DNA from: JABDIP01 sp965212545
GTDB lineage: Bacteria > Pseudomonadota > Alphaproteobacteria > DSM-16000 > Inquilinaceae
Length of the DNA stretch: 64,000 bases
Assembly (NCBI GenBank): GCA_965212545.1
Contig: CBDBVB010000015.1
Location: 124,001 to 188,000 of the forward strand
Direction: 5' to 3'
The notes under the pieces: model-generated
Database searches by the model: none
Told to the model about the DNA's origin: nothing
Seen by the model: only the letters and a program-made list of their open reading frames with translations
Part shown: positions 19,081 through 30,733 of the stretch, piece after piece
How positions within the stretch are numbered: position 1 is the stretch's first letter
Layout: every line of letters begins with the position of its first letter
Translations under genes and position numbers: made by a program

Positions 19081-19344
19081 TCAATGCAGCCGGAACTCCG
19101 CGTCGCACAGGCGCAGGCCGGCCGGGGCGATCAATCCGGCGGCGCTGACCTTGACCGAGTGCAGCGGTCCGTCCAGTTCGCGGGTCCAGAAATCAAGAAA
19201 CCGGCGCAGTTCGGGGAATTTCGGGGCCAGGTCCAGCTCCTGCCAGAGATAGGTCTGCAGCAGGCCGGGATGGTCCGGCATGTGGTACAGGATCTCGGCC
19301 GTGGTCAGCCGGTATCCGTCAAGCTGTCGTCCCAGGTCGCTCAT
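19081..19344 (-). CDS. usg: Usg family protein
   Basis: 87-residue protein. YRLTTAEILYHMPDHPGLLQTYLWQELDLAPKFPELRRFLDFW is unmistakably the Usg family, named from a gene next to the tryptophan operon in alphaproteobacteria. Its function is unknown. It converges tail to tail with the DUF3052 gene, three bases apart. No tryptophan genes are nearby here. Confidence 0.85.
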   Translation of the reverse strand: MSDLGRQLDGYRLTTAEILYHMPDHPGLLQTYLWQELDLAPKFPELRRFLDFWTRELDGPLHSVKVSAAGLIAPAGLRLCDAEFRLH

Positions 19345-19530
19345 GTCTGCAATCGTCTCCTCATCTGTCCTGATCGGAGTTTCGATTGATCCTTGTCGGG
19401 CCGCATGACCCTTCGATGCCTTATCCTGAGTCGTTCCAGTCTGCGGATCAAGGGTAAATGTTTCGTGAAGTCAAAGGGTTAGCAGCCTCCTTTTGACAGT
19501 GCTGCCAGACCGAAAATTTCTGGCGACCCT

Positions 19531-19559
19531 CTTGAACGTTGCCGGGAGAATCATTAGAT
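19531..19559 (+). promoter_or_regulatory. RpoH-like heat-shock promoter of groESL
   Basis: CTTGAA at 19531 and CATTAGAT at 19552 are 17 bases apart after CTTG, close to the alphaproteobacterial sigma-32 pattern. The predicted transcript start falls inside the CIRCE operator just downstream. A TTGACA at 19493 could be a further vegetative -35. Confidence 0.55.
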
Positions 19560-19561
19560 GC

Positions 19562-19588
19562 TTGGCACTCACCGGTCGGGAGTGCTAA
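19562..19588 (+). promoter_or_regulatory. CIRCE operator (HrcA binding site)
   Basis: TTGGCACTC, nine bases, GAGTGCTAA. This differs from the consensus TTAGCACTC-N9-GAGTGCTAA at one position. It lies 68 bases upstream of groES, so HrcA should repress groESL here. Confidence 0.92.
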
Positions 19589-19655
19589 CAACCCCGCGAC
19601 GCCGGGATATCCGGCTGGTGTTTCAACGAGCTATGTCCAATTGGGAGAACAACAG

Positions 19656-19970
19656 ATGGGTTTCCGACCCCTCCATGACCGCGTCCTGGTCCGCCGTATC
19701 GAGCAGGACGACACGACCACCGGGGGCATCATCATCCCCGATACCGCCAAGGAAAAGCCGCAGGAAGGCGAAGTCGTCTCCGTCGGTGCCGGCACCCGTG
19801 ACGAAACCGGCAAGCTGGTTGCCCTCGACGTTCAGGCCGGCGACCGGATCCTGTTCGGCAAATGGTCCGGCACCGAGGTCAAGCTGGAAGGCGAAGACCT
19901 CCTGATCATGAAGGAATCCGACATCCTGGGCGTGATCGAAGCGGAGGCGAAGAAGGCCAAGGCGGCCTGA
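19656..19970 (+). CDS. groES: Co-chaperonin GroES
   Basis: 104-residue heptameric lid of the GroEL folding chamber. MGFRPLHDRVLVRRIEQDD, the mobile loop TTTGGIIIPDTAKEKPQ and EGEDLLIMKESDILGVIE are canonical. The start at ATG 19656 follows a GGGAG ribosome site at 19643; the open frame upstream is not coding. It lies 113 bases before groEL under the shared CIRCE/RpoH-like control region. Confidence 0.97.
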   Translation: MGFRPLHDRVLVRRIEQDDTTTGGIIIPDTAKEKPQEGEVVSVGAGTRDETGKLVALDVQAGDRILFGKWSGTEVKLEGEDLLIMKESDILGVIEAEAKKAKAA

Positions 19971-20083
19971 CGCCAACTGCCCACAACCCATTCAAGCGGC
20001 GGCAGGCGCCTGCCAACGGGCGGAGACAATCCGTTCCGGCAGCATGGCCGCTGTTAATCTGAAATATCAACGAGGAAGCATAA

Positions 20084-21739
<1,656 letters not shown>

Positions 21740-21780
21740 GTCCGACCGCCATCGCCGGCCGCAAGGCCGGCAGCCTATCG

Positions 21781-21812
21781 GGGCCGCGGAGTATTCTCCG
21801 CGGCCCATTTTC
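21781..21812 (+). terminator. Intrinsic terminator after groEL
   Basis: A perfect 11-bp stem, GGGCCGCGGAG with CTCCGCGGCCC and a TATT loop (21781-21806), is followed by ATTTTCT. It lies 41 bases past the groEL stop and is a textbook Rho-independent terminator. Confidence 0.9.
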
Positions 21813-21907
21813 TATCCGCTGCGATCGGGTTTTGGTCGGTTACGGGAGATTGGCGGTTCGACTCAAACGCGGTGCACAGATCATCAACGAGCGGCGAATA
21901 CGGCTCC

Positions 21908-23248
<1,341 letters not shown>

Positions 23249-23390
23249 GGGGCGGTTCGGCGCGTGGCGGATGACGGGGCCAGAGACTTAAGCGGGATGG
23301 CCCCGGCGCGCAACATCCACATGCCGCGCGGTTGCCGGCGCAGGGTCGAGCCGGCATTGTTCGCCCCTGACCCAGAAGAGGCGGGGCACG

Positions 23391-24260
23391 ATGTTCGAAG
23401 GCTTCCGGCGCGAGTTCATCCAGACCAACGGCGTCGAGATCCATGCGGTGGTTGGCGGCGACGGGCCACCGCTGTTGCTGCTGCACGGCTATCCGCAAAG
23501 CCACGTCATGTGGCACAAGATCGCGCCGGCGCTGGCCGAGCGCTTCACCGTGGTGGCGGCCGATCTGCGCGGCTATGGCGACAGCTCCAAGCCGCCGGGC
23601 GGCGACGGCCATCGGGCCTATTGCAAGCGCGAGATGGCGGCCGACCAGGTCGGCGTGATGGAGACCCTGGGCTTCGAGCGCTTCGCCCTGGTCGGCCACG
23701 ACCGCGGCGCCCGGGTGTCGCACCGGCTGGCGCTGGACCATCCGGAGCGGGTCGAGCGGGTGGCGCTGCTGGATATCGCCCCGACGCTGACCGTGTTCGA
23801 CACCGTCGATCAGACCGTCGCCACGGTCTACTACCACTGGTTCTTCCTGATCCAGCCGAACGGGTTGCCGGAAAAGCTGATCGGCCATGACCCGGACGAC
23901 TATCTGCGGCGCAAGCTGACCGCCTGGGGTGCCGCCGACGACGCGTTCACCGAACAGGCGATGGCGGAATACCAGCGCTGCTTCCGCGACCCGGCGACCA
24001 TCCACGCCAGCTGCGAGGACTACCGCGCCGCCGCCAGCATCGACCTGGAGCACGACCGCGACGATGCAGACAACCGCATCGCCTGCCCGCTGCTGGTGCT
24101 GTGGGGCGCGAAGGGCCTAGTCGGCCGTCGTTACGACGTGCTGGCGACGTGGCGCGAAAAGGCCGACGACGTCACCGGCCAGGCCATCGATTGCGGCCAT
24201 TTCCTGCCGGAGGAGAAGCCGGAGGAGACGCTGGCGGCGCTGCTTGCGTTTCTGATATAG
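23391..24260 (+). CDS. Alpha/beta hydrolase, fluoroacetate/haloacetate dehalogenase-like
   Basis: 289 residues. The nucleophile elbow is GHDRGARVS with Asp104. By comparison with the characterised fluoroacetate dehalogenase (Asp110, Arg111, Arg114, Asp134, His155, Trp156, Tyr219, His280), the equivalents here are Asp104, Arg105, Arg108, Asp128, His149, Trp150, Tyr211 and His270, all conserved. The two arginines bind the carboxylate, and His/Trp/Tyr form the halide pocket. The oxyanion motif LHGYPQSH is present. This supports C-halogen bond hydrolysis of a small haloacid over epoxide or ester hydrolysis. Actual fluoride activity is inferred. It is a single gene, with start ATG 23391. Confidence 0.85.
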   Translation: MFEGFRREFIQTNGVEIHAVVGGDGPPLLLLHGYPQSHVMWHKIAPALAERFTVVAADLRGYGDSSKPPGGDGHRAYCKREMAADQVGVMETLGFERFALVGHDRGARVSHRLALDHPERVERVALLDIAPTLTVFDTVDQTVATVYYHWFFLIQPNGLPEKLIGHDPDDYLRRKLTAWGAADDAFTEQAMAEYQRCFRDPATIHASCEDYRAAASIDLEHDRDDADNRIACPLLVLWGAKGLVGRRYDVLATWREKADDVTGQAIDCGHFLPEEKPEETLAALLAFLI

Positions 24261-24285
24261 GCCGTCGAAACGGCGGGTCCTGACC

Positions 24286-24690
24286 TTAGAGCGTCATATG
24301 CCGCGCCCTTGCGCCGCGTTCGATGGCGGCGCCGTGCAGGCGGTCGATATTCAGGGTATGACGCAGCATCTCCAGCAGGCGCAGCTCTTCCTGGCTGGCG
24401 CGGCCGTCGGCGGCGACCACGTCGCAGGCGATCGCGTAGGCGGTTTCGTGCAGCCGCTCGGGCAGTGCGCCCCGGATCACCTCGATGGCCTGGTCCAGAC
24501 CGTCCTCGTCCTGCAGCATGGTGGCGCATTCGCGCGACAGTTCGGCGATGCGCGCGCGGTCGAAGCCGCGGAACACCGGTAGGAAACGAACGGTCTCGGA
24601 CAGGGTCTCGAGTTCGTTGTCGGACATCGTGCCGTCCGAGGCGGAGGCGAGCACCATGGTGTAGATCAGCGCGCCGTGGGGATCGGTCAT
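24286..24690 (-). CDS. Tellurite-resistance TerB-like domain protein
   Basis: 134 residues, all-helical, starting MTDPHGALIYTMVLASASDG. The pattern of acidic loops DGTMSDNELE and ADGRASQEELRLLEML is that of the TerB/DjlA-N fold, in which two DG motifs start helical repeats. No other ter genes are nearby, so a link to tellurite is doubtful and the role is unknown. The frame continues upstream of the chosen ATG, but that portion has no family similarity. It converges with the hydrolase gene upstream on the plus strand. Confidence 0.75.
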   Translation of the reverse strand: MTDPHGALIYTMVLASASDGTMSDNELETLSETVRFLPVFRGFDRARIAELSRECATMLQDEDGLDQAIEVIRGALPERLHETAYAIACDVVAADGRASQEELRLLEMLRHTLNIDRLHGAAIERGARARHMTL

Positions 24691-24823
24691 GTTGGCGTAT
24701 TCCAGGGGATTGCGGGGGCGCCGCTGAACGCGGCAATCTCCGGCATATGGGCCCGAGGGGGTACCCGCGTCAAGGCGTGAGGCGCTCGACACATCGCGAT
24801 CGCGTGTGGCATAGCTCGCCGCC

Positions 24824-25777
24824 ATGTCTGCCGTCGTCAACGTCGCCCTGCCGGTGTTCGCAATCATACTGGCCGGGGTCCTGGTCCGGCGCGGCGGACT
24901 TCTGGGGCCGGCCTCGTCGGAAGCGCTGAACGGCTTCGTCTATTGGATCGCCCTGCCGCCTCTGCTGTTCCTGGCCATGGCGCGGTCCGATATCCGCGAA
25001 ACCCTGCATTGGCCGTTCATCGGCGCGTTCTTCGGCAGCGCCCTGGCGGTCTGGCTGGTGGCCGCGGCGATCGGGTTGCTGTTCTATCGCGCCCGCCCGG
25101 CAATCGTGACCATGCAGGGCGCCAATGCAAGCTTCAGCAATTCCGGCTATCTGGGCATTCCGCTGCTGTTGGCGGCGTTCGGCGAGGCCGCGATCGCGCC
25201 GGCGACCCTGGCGACGGTGATCATGGCGCTGACGATCGGCGCCCAGGCCGCCGCACTGGAGCTGATCGCCCATAGCGGGCGCGGGCTGGGCGCGGCGCTG
25301 GCGACCGTCGGCCGAGTCATGCTGCGCAACCCGATCCTGGTATCGCCGGTCGCCGGTCTGGCCTGGTCGGCCATCGGCCTTTCGCTGCCGCAGCCGATGG
25401 TGACCCTGTTCGAGCTGACCGGAGCGGCCGCCGGGCCTTGCGCCCTGTTCGCGATCGGGCTGTTTCTGGGAGCCGGCGCCGGCCGGTTGGCCGGCGGCCT
25501 GGCAGAGGTCTCCTGGATCACTGCCCTGAAGCTGCTGGTCCAGCCGCTGGTTTGCTATTGGCTGGCCATGACGCTGTTCCCGATGGACCCGTTCTGGACC
25601 GCCTGCGCGGTGATCCTTGCGGCCTTGCCGACCGGCGCCCTGGCCTTCGTCGTGGCCCAGACATACGGCACCTATGAGGAGCGCACCTCCGCGGTGATCC
25701 TGGTGTCGACGGTTGTCTCGATCGTGCCGCTGGCGGTGCTTCTGGCGATCTATGGACCAATTTACGGGATCGGGTGA
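24824..25777 (+). CDS. AEC-family transporter (auxin efflux carrier type)
   Basis: 317 residues with about ten hydrophobic segments in two five-helix halves. MSAVVNVALPVFAIILAGVLVRRGG, GANASFSNSGYLGIPLL and LPTGALAFVVAQTYG are the typical AEC signatures; the NxGYxG motif sits in the discontinuous helix of the BART fold. Bacterial members export or take up organic acids such as malate. The substrate here is unknown. It is a monocistronic gene with divergent TerB upstream and glgC 176 bases downstream. Confidence 0.87.
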   Translation: MSAVVNVALPVFAIILAGVLVRRGGLLGPASSEALNGFVYWIALPPLLFLAMARSDIRETLHWPFIGAFFGSALAVWLVAAAIGLLFYRARPAIVTMQGANASFSNSGYLGIPLLLAAFGEAAIAPATLATVIMALTIGAQAAALELIAHSGRGLGAALATVGRVMLRNPILVSPVAGLAWSAIGLSLPQPMVTLFELTGAAAGPCALFAIGLFLGAGAGRLAGGLAEVSWITALKLLVQPLVCYWLAMTLFPMDPFWTACAVILAALPTGALAFVVAQTYGTYEERTSAVILVSTVVSIVPLAVLLAIYGPIYGIG

Positions 25778-25860
25778 ACCGGCCCTATCGGCGGTCCCGG
25801 CTGCTCCATATACTACCGGAAAATCCGGCCATTCCGGCCAGCGACACTGCGCGATGGTTT

Positions 25861-25937
25861 CGATGCCTGCTTTCCAGGCATCGAATGCTGAATCGCACGA
25901 GAATCAACAGTCACATGTTCCGATGGAATCGGAACAT
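25861..25937 (+). promoter_or_regulatory. Two perfect hairpins in the glgC leader
   Basis: The first is a 9-bp perfect stem, CGATGCCTG with CAGGCATCG, loop of 5 (25861-25883). The second is a 10-bp perfect stem, ATGTTCCGAT with ATCGGAACAT, loop GGA (25915-25937). They lie just ahead of the GGGGGAGG ribosome site of glgC. They could be dyad operators or mRNA structures. Confidence 0.5.
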
Positions 25938-25953
25938 TTGGGGGAGGCCGCCG

Positions 25954-27228
25954 ATGTCCGAAGATCAATCGCCACGGCAATTGCCGAGACGGTCCATCGC
26001 CCTGGTCCTGGCCGGGGGCCGCGGCAGCCGCCTGAAGCAGCTGACCGACCGGCGCGCCAAGCCGGCGGTGCCGTTCGGCGGCAAATTCCGCATCATCGAC
26101 TTCGCCCTGTCGAACTGCATCAATTCCGGCATCCGTCGCATCTATGTGATGACCCAGTACAAGTCACACAGCCTGCTCAGGCATCTGCAGCGCGGCTGGG
26201 GGCATCTGCGCGCCGAGATGGGCGAGTTCGTCGACCTGCTGCCGGCGCAGCAACGGATCGACGAAAGCATGTGGTATCGCGGCACTGCCGACGCGGTTTG
26301 GCAGAATATCGACATCCTGGATGCCGAGGGGTCGGACCACATCATCATCCTGGCCGGCGACCACATCTACAAGCAGGACTATGCTGCGATGCTGGAAGAC
26401 CATGTCGCCCGGGGCGCCGACGTCACCGTCGGCTGCCTGGAGGTGCCGCGCATGGAGGCGGTCGCCTTCGGCGTCATGGCGGTCGATGACGAGCAGCGCA
26501 TCACCGGCTTCCTGGAAAAGCCCGCCGACCCGCCGGCGATGCCCGGCAAGCCGGACATCGCGCTGGCCAGCATGGGCATCTACATCTTTAACTCCGCCTT
26601 CCTGTTCGAGCAGTTGAACCGCGACGCCGGCGACCCGCTCTCGGCCCATGATTTCGGCCGCGACATCATTCCCTACCTGGTATCGCGGGCGAATGTCTTC
26701 GCCCATCGGCTGGGCCAGAGTGCGATCTTCAGTGAGGACCAGGACGAGGCCTATTGGCGCGATGTCGGCACCATCGACGCCTATTGGGAGGCCAATCTCG
26801 ATCTCACCAGCGTGACCCCGGCGCTGGACCTCTACGACCAGCGCTGGCCGATCCACACCTATCAGGCCCAGCTTCCGCCGGCGAAGTTCGTCTTCGACGA
26901 CGAGGATCGGCGCGGAGTTGGGATCAACAGCATGGTGTCCGGCGGCTGCGTGGTGTCCGGCGCCACGGTGCGGCGCTCCCTGCTGTTCTCCGAGGTCCGG
27001 GTGAACTCCTATGCCGAGCTCAACGAGGCCGTCGTGCTGCCGGCGTGCAATATCGGCCGCAAGGCACGACTGTCCAAGGTGGTGATCGACCGCGGCGTCG
27101 ATATCCCGGAGGGCCTGGTGGTCGGCGAGGATGCCGAGTCCGATGCCGCCCGATTCCACCGCACCGACAAGGGCGTGGTGCTGATCACCCGGCCAATGAT
27201 CGAGGCGCTCGAGCAGGCATCCGACTGA
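25954..27228 (+). CDS. glgC: Glucose-1-phosphate adenylyltransferase (ADP-glucose pyrophosphorylase)
   Basis: 424-residue enzyme making ADP-glucose from ATP and glucose-1-phosphate, the committed step of glycogen synthesis. The nucleotide-binding VLAGGRGSRLKQLT, the activator and substrate lysine region AKPAVPFGGKFRIIDF, ILAGDHIYKQDY, FLEKP and the beta-helix C-terminus are clear. The start at ATG 25954 has a GGGGGAGG site 7 bases upstream; the open frame before it includes the hairpin leader and is not coding. glgA follows after 11 bases. Confidence 0.96.
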   Translation: MSEDQSPRQLPRRSIALVLAGGRGSRLKQLTDRRAKPAVPFGGKFRIIDFALSNCINSGIRRIYVMTQYKSHSLLRHLQRGWGHLRAEMGEFVDLLPAQQRIDESMWYRGTADAVWQNIDILDAEGSDHIIILAGDHIYKQDYAAMLEDHVARGADVTVGCLEVPRMEAVAFGVMAVDDEQRITGFLEKPADPPAMPGKPDIALASMGIYIFNSAFLFEQLNRDAGDPLSAHDFGRDIIPYLVSRANVFAHRLGQSAIFSEDQDEAYWRDVGTIDAYWEANLDLTSVTPALDLYDQRWPIHTYQAQLPPAKFVFDDEDRRGVGINSMVSGGCVVSGATVRRSLLFSEVRVNSYAELNEAVVLPACNIGRKARLSKVVIDRGVDIPEGLVVGEDAESDAARFHRTDKGVVLITRPMIEALEQASD

Positions 27229-27239
27229 CGGCCGCCGCC

Positions 27240-28697
27240 ATGCGGGTCCTGCATGTCGCGTCCGAACTCTATCCGCTGATCAAGACCGGCGGTCTGGCCG
27301 ACGTGCTGGGCGCGCTGCCGCCGGCCCTGGCCGCGCTTGGCGTGGATGTGCGGGTGCTGGTGCCGGGCTATCCGACGGTCACCGCCGCCGTGCGCGCGGG
27401 CAAGGCGGTCTGGTCGGACCGGTTCCTGTTCGGCGGCGGCGAGGCAAGGCTGCGGCTGGTCAAGGCCAAGGGCGTCGAAGTGCCGGTCTACGTCCTGGAC
27501 TGTCCGGGACATTACGACCGCGCCGGAAATCCCTATCTCGACCTGGACGGCGCCGACTGGCCCGACAACGAGCAGCGATTCGGGGCGCTGAGCTGGATTG
27601 CGGCCCGGCTCGGCCAGGGCATCGATCCGGATTGGCGGCCGGACATCGTGCATGCCCATGATTGGCAGGCCGGCCTGGCGCCGGCCTATCTGGCCCTCGA
27701 CGGTGGTCCGGGACCGCGCACCGTCCTGACCATCCATAACCTCGCCTATCAGGGCCTGTTTCCCTATGAGGCGGTCGAGCGGCTCGGCCTGCCGGCCGAA
27801 ACCTTCCGCTACGACCGGCTGGAATTCCACGGACAGGTGGGGTTCCTCAAGGCCGGGCTGTCCTATGCCGACCGCATCACCACGGTCAGCCGGACCTATG
27901 CGAAGGAGATCCAGGACACCGAGCAGGGCTGCGGGCTGGACCCGCTGCTGCGCCACCGATCCGGCGACCTGATCGGTATCGTCAACGGGGTCGACTATGC
28001 GGTCTGGGATCCGGGAACCGATCCGCATTTGCCGCAGCCTTTCTCGGTGGACGATCTGGCCGGCAAGGCTGTCGCGAAGTCGGCGCTGCAGGCAGCGATG
28101 GGCTTGCCGGACAGGCCGGATGCGCCGCTGATCGGCGTGGTCAGCCGGCTCAACGTGCATAAGGGCCTGGATCTGATGCTGGCGGCGCTGCCATCGCTGA
28201 TCCGGGCCGGCGGCCAGCTGGTCCTGCTCGGCAGCGGCGATGCCGATCTGGAAGATGGGTTCCGGGCAATGGCGGAATCGGCGCCGGAGTCGATTGCGGC
28301 CCGGATCGGATATGACGAGGCGCTGTCGCATCTGATCCAGGGCGGCAGCGATATCATCGCGGTGCCGTCGCGCTCGGAGCCCTGCGGCCTGACCCAGCTC
28401 TATGCCCTCAGATACGGGGCTCTGCCGCTGGTGCGGCGGGCCGGCGGCCTGGCCGATACGGTGGTCGATGCGACCGCCTCGGCGATCGACAGGGGCCGGG
28501 CGACCGGCTTCGTGTTCCGGGCCGCCAATGCCGCGGCGCTGTCGCGGGCGATCGGCCGTGCCTGCGACCTCTACGCCGACCGTGAGAGCTGGTCCGGGGT
28601 GCAGCGCACCGGCATGACCCGTGATTTCGGCTGGCCGGCGGCGGCGCGGAAGTACCGGGCGCTGTATCGCCAACTGATGAAGCAGCCCACCGGCTGA
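27240..28697 (+). CDS. glgA: Glycogen synthase (ADP-glucose dependent)
   Basis: 485-residue GT5 glucosyltransferase extending alpha-1,4-glucan from the ADP-glucose made by GlgC. The ADP-glucose loop KTGGLADVLGALP is at residues 15-27. VHAHDWQAGL, TIHNLAYQGLFP, VSRLNVHKGLDL and the catalytic SRSEPCGLTQLYALRYG are canonical. It starts 11 bases after glgC, so the two form an operon. No glgB, glgX or glgP is within the window. A palindromic repeat 55 bases downstream may end transcription. Confidence 0.96.
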   Translation: MRVLHVASELYPLIKTGGLADVLGALPPALAALGVDVRVLVPGYPTVTAAVRAGKAVWSDRFLFGGGEARLRLVKAKGVEVPVYVLDCPGHYDRAGNPYLDLDGADWPDNEQRFGALSWIAARLGQGIDPDWRPDIVHAHDWQAGLAPAYLALDGGPGPRTVLTIHNLAYQGLFPYEAVERLGLPAETFRYDRLEFHGQVGFLKAGLSYADRITTVSRTYAKEIQDTEQGCGLDPLLRHRSGDLIGIVNGVDYAVWDPGTDPHLPQPFSVDDLAGKAVAKSALQAAMGLPDRPDAPLIGVVSRLNVHKGLDLMLAALPSLIRAGGQLVLLGSGDADLEDGFRAMAESAPESIAARIGYDEALSHLIQGGSDIIAVPSRSEPCGLTQLYALRYGALPLVRRAGGLADTVVDATASAIDRGRATGFVFRAANAAALSRAIGRACDLYADRESWSGVQRTGMTRDFGWPAAARKYRALYRQLMKQPTG

Positions 28698-28751
28698 CAT
28701 TCCGGGCCAGGGCGTTCTTAGACAAAGAGCTGAAATTACCACCAGATGGTC

Positions 28752-28780
28752 ATTCCCGCTTTCGCGGGAATAACGTTTTA
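28752..28780 (+). repeat. Palindromic repeat family A copy, possibly acting as glgA terminator
   Basis: ATTCCCGCTTTCGCGGGAAT at 28752-28771 is a perfect 8-bp stem flanking a 4-base centre. It is followed by AACGTTTT. It is the same motif as at 3309-3405, here as a single copy between glgA and the convergent PqiA-like gene. Confidence 0.6.
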
Positions 28781-28825
28781 AGTTATTAGATTAGAACAGT
28801 CGGCTTACCATTTGTTATTACGCTA

Positions 28826-29341
28826 TTATCCTGCTCCAGCACCCGCCGTGCGGCGGATCCGGGCCAGCGCCAGCTTCGAGAGGATCACCGAGGCGGTGAA
28901 CAGGTAGAGCCCGGCATGCACGAAGACGCCGCTGATCACCGTGACGTTCAGCGCCGCGACAATCAGGGCGATCACCAGCACGTCCAGCATCGACCATTTC
29001 GCCAATGCCTCGAGCCGGGAGATGGCTGTGCGGTTCGCGGAGTCGGCGAAGAACCAGACCCACAGGCCGAACACCAGTTTGACCGCCGGGAACAGCACCG
29101 AGAACACCAGCAGCACCAGGAACAGGAAATACTGATCGTCATCCCAAAGCACGATCAGCCCTGACAGGATCGAGACGCTGTTGCTGAGGATCGCCAGGGT
29201 GCTGACCGTCAGCGACGGCATGACGATCCCGGCGATCAGCAAGACCAGTGCCAGGATCAGCACGGGGCCGACCGCAAGGCGATCGAAGCGGCCGGCGCAA
29301 CGGTGCAGGCCTCTTCGGGTGCCCGGGTTGTCACTCGGCAT
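28826..29341 (-). CDS. PqiA-like (paraquat-inducible protein A domain) membrane protein
   Basis: 171 residues, about four membrane segments. LILALVLLIAGIVMPSLTVS, the SILSGLIVLWDDDQYFLFLVLLVFSVLFPAVKL block and KWSMLDVLVIALIVA are PqiA/YebS features. Full-length PqiA has two such domains with zinc-ribbon cysteines; this protein has one domain and no cysteine ribbons. PqiA proteins take part in lipid transport between membranes together with MCE proteins, but no MCE gene is adjacent. The start overlaps the end of the upstream MFS gene by 11 bases, suggesting coupled expression. Confidence 0.8.
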   Translation of the reverse strand: MPSDNPGTRRGLHRCAGRFDRLAVGPVLILALVLLIAGIVMPSLTVSTLAILSNSVSILSGLIVLWDDDQYFLFLVLLVFSVLFPAVKLVFGLWVWFFADSANRTAISRLEALAKWSMLDVLVIALIVAALNVTVISGVFVHAGLYLFTASVILSKLALARIRRTAGAGAG

Positions 29342-30614
29342 GCGGTTCCAATTCCAGTTCCGGTTCGGGCTGGCCCTCGACCTCGTCCACTGCCCATTCC
29401 TGTGCTGCCGCCACGGCGATCAGGTTGGGACGTGGGCCGAGCGGAACGGAGGGCCCCTGATCCTCCAGCGGCGTGGCGGGGCTGCGGACCATGCGATAGA
29501 GGGCGAAGGCGCCCAGCGCCGCATGGCCGATCAGCAGGAACCAGAAGAAGCCGGCGGATCCGGTGACCGCCATGGCGCCGGAGGCGCTGACCGGCCCCAG
29601 GATGGCGCCGATGCCACCCAGAAGCACCAGGGTGCCGCTGGCCGGGACGATCTGGTCCATCTCCAGCCGGTCGTTGGTGTGGGCGATGCTGAGCGAATAC
29701 ATCGGGAAGGATGCCGCGCCATAGGCGGCGGCGCAGCCCAGCAGCACCGGTGTCGACGCTCCGCCGAACAGGATCGCTACCAGCGCGCAGGCCGCCGCCG
29801 CGGTGGTTACGCCCGCCAGCACGATGCGCCGGTCAACGATATCGGACAGCCGGCCGATCGGCCATTGCAGGGCGATGCCGCCGACCACCGTGGCGGCCAT
29901 GAACAGCGAGGTTTCGCCCACCGACAGGCCGACGGCGGCCGCATAGACGGCGCCCATGCCGAAGAAGCCGCCACTGGTGATGCCGGTGGCTACCGAACCC
30001 ACGACGCCCAGCGGCGAAATCCGCCAAAGCTCGAGGACGCCGACCGGGGCCGGCGTGGTGATCTCCGGCGCCGCCCCGACCGTCACCAGCATCGGGATCA
30101 GGGCCAGCGAGACCATCACCGAGGACAGGATGAACAGCTCATAACCGCCCGGGTCGGCCAGGTTCAGCAGCAACTGGCCGCTCGCCATGCCGGCATACAT
30201 CACCACCATGTAGATCGACAGCAGCTGGCCGCGGGTTTCGTTGGTCGCGCGGTCGTTCAGCCAGCTTTCCGCCACCACGTAGAGCCCGGCATAGCTGAAC
30301 CCGGTCAGCAGCCGCATGGCCGCCCAGGAGGCGGGGTCGACGAACACCGAATGCAGCAGCACCGAGACCGAGGCCAGCGAGGCCAGCGCCGCGAAGGTCC
30401 GGATATGGCCGACTTTGCTGACAACCCGCGTCGACAGGCGCGACCCCAGCAGGAAGCCGACATAGTAGCTCGACATCACGAAGCCGGTGATCGCGGTCGG
30501 AAACTGCTCCAGCGACGCGCGCAGGCCCAGCAGCGTGCCCTGCAGCCCATTCGCCAGCATGATCAGCGCGATACCGAGGAACAACGGCCAGGTGGCCGAG
30601 ACGATCACGTTCAT
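29331..30614 (-). CDS. Major facilitator superfamily transporter
   Basis: 427 residues with twelve predicted membrane helices. MNVIVSATWPLFLGIALIMLANGLQGTLLGLR at the start, SSYYVGFLLGSRLSTRVVSKVGH (the loop 2-3 signature region) and VVAESWLNDRATNETRGQLLSIYM are typical of the YcaD-like MFS group. The C-terminus has a Glu/Pro-rich tail. The substrate is unknown. The start at 30614 is preferred over the upstream ATG because the extra 21 residues are not family-like. The gene runs into the PqiA-like gene with an 11-base overlap. Confidence 0.88.
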   Translation of the reverse strand: MNVIVSATWPLFLGIALIMLANGLQGTLLGLRASLEQFPTAITGFVMSSYYVGFLLGSRLSTRVVSKVGHIRTFAALASLASVSVLLHSVFVDPASWAAMRLLTGFSYAGLYVVAESWLNDRATNETRGQLLSIYMVVMYAGMASGQLLLNLADPGGYELFILSSVMVSLALIPMLVTVGAAPEITTPAPVGVLELWRISPLGVVGSVATGITSGGFFGMGAVYAAAVGLSVGETSLFMAATVVGGIALQWPIGRLSDIVDRRIVLAGVTTAAAACALVAILFGGASTPVLLGCAAAYGAASFPMYSLSIAHTNDRLEMDQIVPASGTLVLLGGIGAILGPVSASGAMAVTGSAGFFWFLLIGHAALGAFALYRMVRSPATPLEDQGPSVPLGPRPNLIAVAAAQEWAVDEVEGQPEPELELEPHAE

Positions 30615-30733
30615 GGGCTGAAAGTCGGTTGGGGGTGGGCCTCGTCCGCCATTCCGGCCGAACGCGATTGCGATCAATTGGGAGCGACGATTTCCTCTTT
30701 AAACCCCATGGAGCAGAAAAGCGACCGACCTGG

